Positions 11,180 to 21,705 of a stretch of DNA of 64,000 nt are shown one piece after another; positions within the stretch are counted from its first letter, which is position 1, and each line of letters begins with the position of its first letter. The stretch spans positions 4,759,029 to 4,823,028 of the forward strand of contig OZ026843.1 in the NCBI GenBank assembly GCA_964023205.1, written 5' to 3'. The notes beneath the pieces are model-generated. The model had not been told where the DNA came from. It searched no databases and saw only the letters and a program-made list of their open reading frames with translations. The position numbers and the translations under genes were made by a program. Source of the DNA: Lutraria lutraria (Eukaryota; Mollusca; Bivalvia; Venerida; Mactridae).

Positions 11180-11522
11180 CTACAGGAAGCTTACATTGTG
11201 TAATATAGACTTGAACAGCAACATGGCACGGGAACTAGTTTAACAATTACATGGCGGACTTAGAAAAACATAGTACTTTGGTTGGCTATGAAAAGCTGAA
11301 CTATTGTTCAGTTTCTAAAAATGCTACAGAGATAGGACAATACTGTATGCATGTTTTATATCTATGAGGGTACAGGAACAGTTGTATTTTAATAGCAGAA
11401 AATTCTTACAATTTTATTGTCATAAATTACAAAGATATATCTATTATATAAAGAGTAAATATCATTCAAATATGAAGAAAATGATAAATTCTGAGTGAAA
11501 GATAAAATAAATAATGCAATAC

Positions 11523-11688
11523 CTGTATTTTAATTTCGATCAAATTCAAATTTGTTTATCTTATCAACGGCTTCTCTAATAGTACCATGCAGTAGGAATT
11601 TTTCCACGTTTTCCCCGCCCAATGCATTCATTTGTTTTTTCTTGCCCATGTATTGGGTGTACAATGTAGCATTTTGTATCTGCTCAAT
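11523..11688 (-). pseudogene. PARP catalytic domain, middle exon
   Basis: 166 nt between gttag and the donor ACAG/gtattg. It encodes IEQIQNATLYTQYMGKKKQM, then FLLHGTIREAVDKINKFEFD. The histidine of LLHGT is the NAD-binding H of the triad. TAA at 11532-11530 follows FDRN, where family members carry tyrosine or a similar residue. The exon ends in phase 1, matching the next exon. Confidence 0.75.
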
Positions 11689-12262
11689 CTAACATGAAGA
11701 ACAAGAATAGTATAAGTATCAGTTTTTTTGTTTATATTTTGTGTCATGTAGTTCATACAAACTAGTATATTAACCAGTATAAATCATATAGAATAGTATA
11801 ATCGTCAGCTCTTGGTTTATGTTCTGTGTCATGCAGTTATATTAATCAGTATGAATTATTGTCAGTAATTCAGTTGATCTACTCAGCTCTTGGTTTATGT
11901 TCTGTGTCATGCAGTTATATTAACCAGTCTGAATCATTGTCAGTTGATCTACTCAGTACTGCACTATTTCCTACAAGTTTAATTCTGTTAAAAAGTAATT
12001 TGTCAACTACTATGATGTGTTAGTCTGCGGATATGGTCCAAAGACCTTGGAAAAGAATTCTGAAGTTTGAGTCTCACCTTGGTCTCAAATTAACAAGCAA
12101 CTCTTGATTAAACTCCTCAGCTCAGTTCCTATTTAATTCATTACATTTTCAACATCTACTTAAAGTTTTTGTGCAGAATAAAAAAAATACAGAAAAGAAA
12201 TAAAACAATTTGCACAAGAGGAAAATAAATCTAAGAAGGAAAAATGCTGATATATTTTGTAC

Positions 12263-12405
12263 CTTTAAAATATTTATGGTATGTAAACCAGTTTCAGCCA
12301 CAAACTGTTTAGCAATTTCTATATAGGTTGGATCTGTAAGCTTTAAAACGACAGCTTTAAACACGTCAGCTGATGACACTGGAGTCCATCCTCTAGGCAA
12401 TGTCA
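12263..12405 (-). pseudogene. PARP catalytic domain, first exon block
   Basis: The translation includes VTLPRGWTPVSS, KLTDPTYIEIAKQF and TGLHTINILK, the known N-terminal strand and helix of the PARP14-type catalytic domain. The donor TTAAAG/gtacaa ends it at 12263 in phase 0, matching the exon at 11688. The 5' boundary (AAG/TGACA) is less sure. Confidence 0.65.
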
Positions 12406-13249
12406 CTTCCAATAAATAAACATGATGTAAATAGTTCACTAAAGAATTTTAAAGGGGTTCAACTCCATATATAAGAAAGCCACACAATGTTACTTTTTAA
12501 GGGATGAAGAACACCATAATTACAACCATCTCAGTAAACTAGAACTCCGCGAGTCGGATGTGTCTCCTGACGCTGGATAGTTTACATGACATTTGAGCAA
12601 AAATGTTGCAAAGTGCACTTAACCTTGCTTTAATGTAGAATATTGTGTGCCTGTTAACATTGTCTGTAAGAAATGCTCTAATAAAATCTATCAAAGCGGA
12701 ATAATTAAAAAAATCACACAACTTAGAGTTACGGTTCTTGCGCACTGCACTAAATACTGTCATTGATTATTTAGAACAAAATAACTTTCAAATAATGGCA
12801 ACCTGTCAATATAGGCCATATTATATATTTCCCACAGGTGGCCTGACTGTTCACAAGTTTGACTGTATGGATAAATACAAAGTACATCTATGAAACCAAT
12901 TAGCATACATACAGGACACTTCATTGCTGAGGTCACTCAAGAACATAATGTAACATTTTATACATTACCAGCTGGGGAAGTTTAATCCCTATAATGACTA
13001 TTTCCTGCTACAAACTCTTCAAGTATACAGTACATGTATGCTGATTAACATCTAATCATCATATATTATATCTAATATATTTCTGCTACTTGATTTGAAT
13101 ATGCTAGTCTTGGAGACAGAAAATGAGGTCATTTTGGCAGTTAAAAATATACATAGTGCCAACTCCAGAATCTACCAATTTAATAAGAAATTATTAGAGT
13201 GTGAAATTTTGCGACCCTAGAAATAAAGATTTATTCTGAAGATGAAATG

Positions 13250-13455
13250 CAACAGAAGTCTCCATCCATCAAAATGATTGCTTTACCAGTTTCATCTGTA
13301 TGCATTGCAGCATCAGACTCAATCTTGTCCACACATCTGCGTGCTTAATTCACAGCCGTGTTCGCTTTCCTCCCAAAACCAATAATAAGCACTCGACCAT
13401 TTGATATTTCAACATTTACTCCCAAAGTTCGTTTTAATGAAAGTAGCTCTTCACA
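13250..13455 (-). pseudogene. Possible upstream PARP-gene exon
   Basis: The acceptor ttcctcag is followed by CEELLSLKRTLGVNVEISNG and RVLIIGFGRKANTAVN, then TAA, then VDKIESDAAMHTDET. This resembles the helical and KH-like linker upstream of the WWE and catalytic regions in PARP14-type proteins. The 3' end is not fixed, and assignment to the same gene rests on position and strand. Confidence 0.4.
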
Positions 13456-13555
13456 CTGAGGAAGGAAAATTAGTAGTTGTCATTTTTTATTTTTCAACAA
13501 AATAAGCACATGCTTAATCATACTACATGTAAATATAATATAGTCATACACGAGA

Positions 13556-14240
13556 TTACAGTAACCTGTGAATAAAGGTCAACTTATAGCACACATTACT
13601 ATGACAATCCAAATAAACCTCTAATTAAAGGTCATTGTTGTTTTTGTTTATCCTTTGCTCATATGTTTTATTGTACAGAAAGACATTGTTACAGTGAGTT
13701 CAGAGGGACTGGAATAATTCGTTCTTTAATTACATCAATATTTCCCGATGTCCATAACAACGAAACAAGAAAAGCATGACTGGCCAAAAATACTTTATAA
13801 TATAACCGTATTTTTAAATGCATTGTCTTAATCATTTGGAGATTAAATATTAAATCAATATACTATTTATTGAGCAATATTTGAGGTTTCAAATCTAGGC
13901 CTTTCACGATCTTATTGATGAATACTTTTGTGTTACATATACACTTGACATTTATCATAGTTGTATCAAATAAAGATATTACAAGTAGTTTTTTTCTTTA
14001 CTTAATAATACATTCTTTTATTTGTAGTGGATTGAGTATGTAAATGAGTGACACTCCTAGAATTTTAAATGTATAACAAATTAACAATATGTGTGTTTAA
14101 CACACTCAGATCAACAAACGTGACTTATAAACAATAGCGTCCATCGATTTATTCATTTCCTTCAGAAAAATACATAAACTCTTTTGTAATTAGTGAGCAT
14201 TCTGCTCTTCAGAAATATTTGATAAACTCATATACACTGT
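13556..14240. other. Gene-free stretch with a 'ggtca' dispersed repeat
   Basis: It opens with 'cagtaacctgtgaataaagg' (13559), another copy of the 'ggtca' repeat family seen near 4.8, 12.8 and 33.2 kb. The rest is AT-rich and shows nothing recognisable. Confidence 0.4.
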
Positions 14241-14254
14241 ATATATAAAACTTG

Positions 14255-14790
14255 TTTATTATGCTCTCCGAAGGGTGAAACATATAGTCACCGCTTTGTC
14301 CGTACTTCATTGGGTTAGGGTAAGTACAAGTTGACGTTATGGGGTTCCAGTACGAACAAACCGCCGTTGTGGGGAACATTTGTGATTATTGGGTGCAAAA
14401 GATCAAAAGAAGATCAAAGGCGGCACCCTACAACGTCACATAAGTGAGTACATCCTTCCCTCTGTCCGTCGCTCTTTTTGTCTGGAGCGTAACTCCAAAA
14501 GTGTCAGATAGATCTCATTGGGGAGAAGTGCATTGCACAAAAACTGTGACTCTGGACATCTTTTTGGAGTTATTGCCCTATGTTTCAAACTTAATTTTCA
14601 TCCGGAGCATAACTCTAGGCTATGAAAGCTATGAACTTGAAACTTCAAAGTTATAGATAGATTTCACTGGGGAGAAGTGCAGAACACGAGAAACGTTACT
14701 CTGCACTTCTTAATTTTGAAGTTTTTACCCTTTGTTATTTTTTTAAAATTTAATTTTTGTCAAGAGCATAACTCTTCGACTATAAGAGTT
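14255..14790. repeat. Dispersed repeat with two diverged direct units
   Basis: The 'ggagcataactct', 'agatttcactgggga / agatctcattgggga' and 'gaagtgca' words recur at about 14483-14605 and 14604-14740. It begins near 'gctctccgaagggtgaaac'. Confidence 0.55.
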
Positions 14791-14791
14791 G

Positions 14792-14820
14792 TCTATCTAT
14801 CTATCTATCTATCTATCTAT
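14792..14820. repeat. (CTAT)n microsatellite
   Basis: About seven uninterrupted tetranucleotide units. Confidence 0.95.
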
Positions 14821-14869
14821 CGAACAATGATGTATATTGAAAACAGTTGAATTAGGCGTAGCTTATACT

Positions 14870-14917
14870 CCGTTCATCATGAAGGTGCTCTTTTGCGCAT
14901 GCGCTCCGTCTTCAAAA
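14870..14917 (-). repeat. Distal fragment of the left arm of the inverted duplication
   Basis: The minus strand reads ggagcgcatgcgcaaaagag then caccttcatgatga. This matches 56239-56275 on the plus strand (ggagcatgcatgcgaaaaag, then caccttcgggatga). It lies immediately left of the Ty3 element, and the rest of the same arm resumes to its right at 24889. Confidence 0.6.
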
Positions 14918-14930
14918 AGTTTTGCGTTTT

Positions 14931-15449
14931 TGTAACCGGGTCGGTAATTCTTTGAATGTCTTTTTTTAGGTCCGATTTATTGTGATACTTTTCGTTTCTC
15001 TAGTCTTTTCTGTACTTTACGTTCTTGTGGTCATTTCGTTATTTGTACCAGTCAGTCCGTGTTTTGGGTGACCAGTCAGAGTCGTGAAAAAGCCCGCTCT
15101 GGAAAATTTAGTCGCCTTCAGTATTTTGTTGAAGTCAGATGTGTTTTTGTGACTAGATTTCAGTAGTCATGCACTAATAGTCACATGACTGAGAGATGAG
15201 TGAGGAGATTTAGTTGTACCTTATGACTTTGTGTTCTGTTCCACAAACTGGACACTGTCTATGTTAAACTGACGATCACCCTGAATTGATATTATATGTA
15301 TAAAATTACCTTGAATACATATGAAGTGTACAGAGACGAGTGTATTGTTGTATTTTCTTAACTTCGAAGATTCCTGACCTGTGTAATAAGGCACAGGAAC
15401 CCACGACCGTGGTTTGGCCTACCACAATAACATAAACCAGAAGGCTACA
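14931..15449 (+). repeat. 5' LTR
   Basis: 519 bp, TGTAACCGGG...GGCTACA. It holds 83 bp (15051-15133) absent from the 3' LTR; the missing piece is bounded by the 5-bp repeat GTCAG, the mark of a slippage or microhomology deletion in the other copy. As in any LTR it should carry promoter and polyA functions, but I cannot pick the exact sites. Confidence 0.95.
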
Positions 15450-15450
15450 T

Positions 15451-15463
15451 TGGCGCCCAACGT
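15451..15463 (+). other. Primer binding site (tRNA-Lys type)
   Basis: TGGCGCCCAACGT begins 1 nt after the LTR. It matches the 3' end complement of the tRNA-Lys(1,2) primer used by several retroelements for the first 13 positions, then diverges. Confidence 0.85.
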
Positions 15464-18131
15464 TTGTTATCTTCCAAGGACCAATTTCTTCAAGAACGTT
15501 ATCATCAGGAGACGACATCCCATCATCATTATATGACATTTATTTTCTACTTTGTGATATGTGTGTGACAGTTGACAGTGATAATTGTATACACAGTTCT
15601 AGTGGTTCATTCCAGTGGTTTCATCAGATTTGTGAGTATGAATGTATTGTATGATATTGTAACTATGAGAGTGTCCCTGTTTACACAGTAATTTATTTTC
15701 TTAATGCATGAATTTTGTGTCGGTATATTGACTTAATTCATTTATTAACTTAGTAGCCTCCATTTTCAATCGCAGCTATTACAAAATTTTGATATTCATA
15801 GCAATATATAAGTTGCGAGTTGTCCGCTTTATATATTTTGAATTGATTCGTGATATTTATCATATAGGGTATTAAATTTTAATTGCGTCCATTGATATTA
15901 TAAGGGTCCTTTATTTAATCTATTGTGTGAGTTGCATCCTTGTTTATTTGGAACTGATTTGACAGTTGGGTTTACGCTTGAGATCATTGTCTGAACCTTT
16001 TTGTTTACATTTTTTACTTGATTTTCATGGTTATATGGATTGAATCTTGTTTGTTTACATTGGAACTGACCGTGACCTTGAGTTTGACAATATTTGACAG
16101 TGTAGGCATGAATGCTTTAATTTGAGCATTTGTAGGGTAGTTTAATATATTATAATTTATACATGCATGTAGCATAGAATATTTTGTGTACAGTACAGCG
16201 AATACAGTCAGAACACGCATAGTGACATATTGGAATTATACTGTTAATATTTAAATTTATATTCAACAGATTGACAAAATTATTTGATGTTATAATACTA
16301 TATCGGGAATTTTGTTAATTAAGATATATTTAGCGCATTTTCGTGAGATACAACAGATAAAGAAGGTTGTTCGAGCCATTTTGATGTACCAATGAGGAGA
16401 GGTAACATTTATTATATTATTGTTCAAGGTCCATGCATTTAATTTAATTGACATTTAATTGTCAACATTTGAATTTATTATTTGCCATTTATGAAATTTA
16501 GGTGAAACCAGTACTACATAATATTACTAGACTGTTGGTTGAGATCTTAGAAATGATCTTGTGTCATTGATGATTGAATATTTTATGATCATATAAATGT
16601 GAGTTGATTGTTGGCTGATATGTGAACAATAATTTTATATAATACTTATAGTTTATTTGATTAGATTGTGGTCATCCAATTACCACGTAAATCATTAATT
16701 GTTTGAAAATAATTTTAATAGTGATAATGTGATGATATTGGTTTGTTATACATAAATATAATTAATCCTTGTGTTTACATGATATTAGTAAATGTTTTCA
16801 TAAATTATAAGGATAAGCTGATAGTTGTCCAAAAGGGCTGTCCCGATATTGCTGCGTACCGGTACAGTGCTGAACAATATGCGTATCGTATCGGAAGGTA
16901 TCGTATCGGCCGTATCGCGGTTTTTTATTTTATATTAAAAAAAACTCTTAGAATGTTGAACAACTGAACTAAATTTGCGAATTTACTCTCGTGTCATCGT
17001 CGACAATGCTTACTCAACTAATATCCGGGATTCCACACTCTATTTATGGACATTAGCAGTGTGAGGTAAAGCTAGACAACGAATTCGATTCGAATACTAG
17101 TACTAGTATTTAGATTTTATCAAGTAGAAATTGACTTATAATTTGTATTACGCCACCATGTAATTTTACATAAAATATGGCAGCATTTTGGTTTGCCGAT
17201 TATTGAAACAAGTACGTAGTTGTCAGTAAGAAGTGTCAACGCGATGTCAAGTAAAGTGGTGGGACTAGCAACCTTAGAACAAATATGTCTCACCATCATA
17301 TGATTAATTATTCATTATTAATTTAGTATTGTTAATCAATTTGGCAATCATAACCCTTATTTTTTAAACAATTTTATGTGGCTAGGTTCTATTCTTGATA
17401 TAAGGTCATTTATGGGACAGAGATTAAAACTTGCTTCTGTTATAATATTTCTCATAATTATTTAATTTCCACAAAATCAACTAACATAAATGTGAATCAA
17501 ATTGATGACTTTAAGTACAAGACAATTTTAGTTTTACATCTTTTTAACAGTTAAGTAGGACTTTCTACCACCAAACAAGTATGCAGAGTTCCCAAAAAAC
17601 ATTAATATTACAACGTCTTTGATCATTACTTTGAAATATTTTTATATCGTATCGTTGATATCGCATATCGCTAGTACCGTATCGCAATACGTATCGTATC
17701 AGCTGAGATCTGTATCGGGACAGCCCTATTGTCCAAACAGATCCCTTATAAATTGTCCTTTTCCGTTATACATAGTTACTTGGATTGTACCAGTGAATTA
17801 TATAGTCAAACACAGTAAAATTGTGTTTATAAAAAAAAAAAAAATATTTATTTGTGTTTGTATAAATTGTGTTGCTTATTACAAAGGTTTACATATATGT
17901 GTAATTGGTGTTAATGTGAACATCAGTTAGTGATTTGTCCATGAATTACTTGTATTACCATTGTAATGGTTTAGTACATTTTAATTGATTTAGTTTAGTA
18001 TTAAATTATAGTTGAATTATTGAATTTTATTTATATTATGTAAGTGTTTCATACAATTATATTGAGTGGTCAGTCAGTGACAGGATAGTCCTATGATATT
18101 GAATATTTTGATATTTGAGTTTTATTATTGA
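15464..18131 (+). other. Untranslated leader of the Ty3 element
   Basis: About 2.7 kb between the primer site and gag, of which 896 bp plus an 8-bp duplication is a nested MITE. About 1.76 kb is native leader, AT-rich with no open frame. That is long for this family. Confidence 0.7.
16833..17728. mobile_element. hAT-type MITE nested in the Ty3 leader
   Basis: The ends AAGGGCTGTCCCGATA and TATCGGGACAGCCCTA are inverted repeats (15 of 16 match). Exact 8-bp copies of TTGTCCAA flank the element at 16825-16832 and 17729-17736. An 8-bp duplication with TAGGG-type ends is the hAT signature. The subterminal regions are rich in gtatcg/cgatac words; the middle is AT-rich and non-coding. Confidence 0.9.
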
Positions 18132-19463
18132 TTGTTTAGTGCAATACTAAATGTGGATGATAAGAATGAATTAAGTGATATGGCATGTGGAGATAAAGAG
18201 GAGGAGAAGGAAATTAAACATTGTTTGGAAGCAACATCTGATGAAACTAAATTAATAAAGATTCTAAGACACTTTAATATAGAACCTAAGATTGAATCGG
18301 AACATATGATGTTGAAATTAAAGAAGATTTTTCAAAAGGAAGAGGAAACAAGTGATGAGGGATGTGGAGGTACAAAGCCTAAAGTAAAACAGACTAAAAG
18401 TGATGCAGACTTAATGGAGAGGAGGAGAGAAAGAGATGAATCATATGAAAGAAGGAATGAAGAAGAATTAAGGGAAAGAAGGAGAGAATTGGAGGAATTA
18501 TATGAAAGGAGGATACAAGATGACATTTTTGAGAGGAGGAGGCAGAGTACTGCTGACAACTTAAGAGAAGAGAGGATTATGGAGAGAATAAATAAATTGG
18601 AAACCAGTAGAGGAGATACATTGAGCAGGAATAGTTACGGTTATCCAAAGATATCAATATTTTATTGAGAAAAGGGTAAAGGAGAGGTGACTTGGCCAAG
18701 CTTCAAGTTTGAAGTGGAGTCTCTGTTAGCAGAAAAGATTTTTACAAAGGAACAAATCCTACTTGGTATGAGGAGAGCACTTAAGGGAGTGGCTAGTGAC
18801 AAGGTCAGACGATTAGGACCTAATGGAAGTATAGAGGAAGTTATGGGAGAATTGGAGAGTTCATATGGAAGCATGGAGTCAGAACTAAGTGTCATGAAGA
18901 AGTTCTATAACTGCTGTCAGAACCAAGAGGAATCGGTAGAACAGTATGCTTCGAGATTGGAGGAACTGTTTTGTCAAGCTATTACATTAGGAGCAGTTAG
19001 AAGAAGTGACACTGAGGTATTGATTAGAAAACTACATGGAGGATTGAAGCCGGAATTAAGACAGAATTCAAGAATGCTGGTAGAAGGAGAGTTGGATTAC
19101 AAGGGATTCAAGACAGAACTTAGAAATTTAGAAGTTGAATTAACAGAAGACAAGACCATAACAAGGCCAGGCATGGAAAGTAAACCAGTAAACATTATGA
19201 CGAAAAGTGAGGCGAGTGAATTGAAAGAAATGAAGGATCTTTAAATGAAAATGAACGAAAGAATGTCAAACTTAGAAAGGGAGCAAAGCAAAGGTAATTA
19301 TAGACCGCAAAGACCTTTAGGAAGCACTACATTTACACCAACATGCTACTACTGTAACGAAAAAGGGCATACTAAGAGGAATTGTCATCAATTCAATTCA
19401 TCGATAGTTTGTTTCAGATGCCATGAAAAAGGACATAAACAAAGGGATTGCCCAAAAGAGTAA
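18132..19463 (+). pseudogene. gag of the Ty3 element
   Basis: One reading frame throughout (first ATG at 18180), interrupted by TGA at 18666 and TAA at 19242, and ending with TAA at 19461. The N-terminal part is acidic, then strongly charged with RRRE / ERRREL-type repeats (likely coiled coil, about 18400-18570). The middle (18687-19200) resembles a retrotransposon Gag/capsid region: WPSFKFEVESLL, SYGSMESELSVMKKFY and EEELFCQAI-like helices. The C-terminus has two CCHC zinc knuckles, C-x2-C-x4-H-x4-C at about 19350 and 19416, for RNA packaging. Two internal stops without frame change mean a decayed copy. Confidence 0.9.
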
Positions 19464-19494
19464 GTGCTCCTGTTACAGGGTCAAATGTGAGCAC
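19451..19494 (+). promoter_or_regulatory. Predicted -1 ribosomal frameshift signal (gag to pol)
   Basis: The heptamer C CCA AAA (19451-19457) is in the gag frame and fits X XXY YYZ. It lies two codons before the gag stop and just after the second zinc knuckle. After a 6-nt spacer comes a 6-bp perfect stem, GTGCTC (19464-19469) with GAGCAC (19489-19494). The pol frame, open from 19451 on, is exactly -1 relative to gag. The whole layout is that of a programmed -1 frameshift; activity is inferred. Confidence 0.75.
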
Positions 19495-20041
19495 CAATAT
19501 TGTTGATGGCCCTAAATTAATTGGCAATACTAATGAGGCCAAAATTGTTATAAATGGTATTCATACTACTGCATTGTTAGATACATGATCATTTGTTTCT
19601 GTTATGTCTGAGTCTTTTTATAATACGCATTTATCAAGTTTACTTCTCAGTTCATTAGATGAGATTTTGTCTGTTAAAATTGAGTGTGCTGATGGACAAG
19701 CGTTGCCTTACCTTGGCTGTCTACAAACAGAACTGTTTATATCTGAAGGTTTACCAGATCGTAATCCAAAAACATGTGTTTTTTTGGTAACACCAGACAC
19801 TCAATATTCTCAGAATACACCTATTATTTTGGGTACCAATATTTTGCAGGAATTTTTATTAAGCTGTAAGGAGATGAATGGTTGTAAATTTTTACAAAAT
19901 TCAAATCTATATACTTGTTGGTATTTAACCTTTAGAACTTTATATATCAGGGAAAAAGAACTTAAAAGGAATAATGATAGAATTGGTATAATTAGAAGTG
20001 CAGTGCCTGAAAAAGTAGTATTGAAACCAAATTCTGTGTGA
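19460..20041 (+). pseudogene. Aspartic protease region of pol
   Basis: In the -1 frame, ALLDT is followed by TGA at 19586-19588, where the family has glycine of the D-T/S-G active site. The frame then continues with SFVSVMSESF and reaches the IILGTNIL motif (about 19823-19846), the second conserved protease block. The stop at the catalytic loop alone would abolish the enzyme. The frame changes near 20038. Confidence 0.85.
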
Positions 20042-21160
20042 AACAGATAAAAGGAGTTATTGAAGTACTAGTTGATCATCCTTCAACTACGGCTATTATC
20101 CAAGAATGTGATTACAGTAATATCCCTTCACATATTGAAATTGCACCCACTGTAATTCACCATAGGCATGGTAGTAAATTTACAGATGTTTCTGTGACAA
20201 TGTCCAATTTATCAACTGATACAGTTATAATATCTCCCAGAACTGTTATAGGAGAAATGCAGCCTGTCAAAATTTCTTGTGACCTTTTAGATGACAACAA
20301 TGATCCAGTAAAGCATGATATTTTGGATAAGTTAAACATAGATGACGATGGCATTTTAGACGAACAACAGAAGGATCAGCTTATTGATTTACTGAGACAA
20401 CATGAACATTTATTTTCTGTTGATGATACTGACATAGGAACATGCAACCTTATGAAACACCGTATAGACTTGTCCCATGATATACCTTTCAAACAACGTC
20501 ATAGACGGATACCACCTCACATGTTAGAAGAAGTTCGGCAACATATCCAAGAATTACTGGCCAGTGGTGTTATTAGACAGTCAAAATCACCATGGACTTC
20601 AAATGTGGTTTTGGTCAGAAAGAAGAATGGAAAGTTAAGGCTATGTGTAGATTATAGGATGTTGAACAGTCGTACCGTGAAAGACTCATTTGCATTGCCA
20701 AGGATGGAAGAGGTATTTGACTGTTTGCATGGTGCTAGATATTTTACAACGCTGGATATGAAAATCGGGATATCATCAAGTGGAATTGGAAGAGAACCAC
20801 AAGGAGAGAACAGCGTTTACAGTTGGCTCAATTGGCTTCTTCGAATACAACAAAATGCCTTTTGGACTTACCAACGCACCAGCCACTTACCAACGATTAA
20901 TGCAGGAATGTTTAGGAGACCTTAATATGAAAATTTGCGTGATCTATTTGGATGATATTATAATCTTTAGTAAAACATTTGAAGAACATCTTGAACAAAT
21001 CCAGTTAGTACTTTCCCGCTTAGCAACGTGTAATTTGAAAAAAGCTCCTGAAAAAATGTAAATTCTTCCAACAGAAAGTCGGTTTTCTTGGTCACATAGT
21101 TAGTGGTGAGGGCATCGAGACAGATCCATCCAAGATTGAGAGAGTACAGAATTGGCCAAC
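20038..21160 (+). pseudogene. Reverse transcriptase region of pol
   Basis: The order of motifs is right: SGVIRQSKSPWTSNVVLVRK, KLRLCVDYRMLN, LPRMEEVFD, FTTLDM (catalytic Asp at 20755-20757), a one-base shift just after it, then FEYNKMPFGLTNAPATYQRL, the YLDD catalytic box (20945-20956), and, after another one-base shift in the A6 run at 21051-21056, VGFLGHIVSGEGI. The catalytic residues themselves are intact. Both shifts look like single-base gains in A-rich runs. Confidence 0.95.
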
Positions 21161-21164
21161 TCCT

Positions 21165-21705
21165 ATGAATTCAGATGAACTTCGATCCTTTCTTGCATTT
21201 GCCGGTTACTATCGAAACTTTGTAAAAGACTTCAGTAAGATTATCAGGCCACTTTCGGAACTTCTACCTCCCACTAGTACAAAGAAGAGCAAGAAAAATA
21301 ACAGCAAACCTTGGAAATGGACCGACATTCTTGCTTACCCGGATTTTAACTCACCTTTTATATTACATACAGATGCATCGACTAAAGCTCTAGGTGCAGT
21401 TCTCTATCAACAACAAGAAGGAAAGAAACGCGTCATAGCATATGCCCGTAGAGCATTATCCAAGGCGGAGAGGAATTACAGTGCCTTTAAGCTAGAGTTT
21501 TTAGCACTAAAGTGGGCGGTAACAGAAGTTTTCTGAATACCTTGCAGCCCAGCACTTTTCAGTACTTACTGACAATAACCCGCTGACATATGTTCTGAGT
21601 ACTGCGAAGCTAGATGCCACTGGTCAGAGGTGGGCGTCGGCTTTAAGAGAATATTCCTTTGACATCACCTACAGGGCAGGTGTTAACAACGCAGATGCTG
21701 ACGGC
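21165..21705 (+). pseudogene. RNase H region of pol
   Basis: This follows RT with LRSFLAFAGYYRNFVKDFS and then ILHTDAS (catalytic Asp 21372-21374), LGAVLYQQ and the YSAFKLEFLALKWAV helix. The usual linker between WKW and ILAYPDF (about twenty residues in relatives, from memory) is missing, which suggests an in-frame deletion near 21328-21336. A one-base gain in the T run at 21529-21532 moves the frame; the match then continues with [13 protein letters not shown] and DADGMSR. Confidence 0.9.

Larger units (their letters stand above)
10902..13455 (-). pseudogene. PARP-family (PARP14-like) gene fragment, apparently broken
   Basis: Four exon-like blocks on the minus strand join in phase to give the end of a poly/mono-ADP-ribosyltransferase: 13455 to about 13250, about 12405-12263, 11688-11523 and 11179-10902. 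The catalytic fold is recognisable through FLLHGT (H of the H-Y-E triad), the FAVNAS loop, YFAHVLTGDYAFG and DNVQNPNFFVIF. Splice sites are good (AAG/gtaca, gttag/ATT, ACAG/gtatt, tgtag/GAG). Two in-frame TAA codons interrupt it, one before the FAVNAS loop where the catalytic tyrosine should stand, and a third lies in the most upstream block. The glutamate position of the triad is not kept, as in mono-ADP-ribosyltransferases. PARP14-like genes are often expanded in molluscs and tied to immunity (family knowledge). I call it a pseudogene; sequencing error at three sites is the alternative. Confidence 0.75.
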
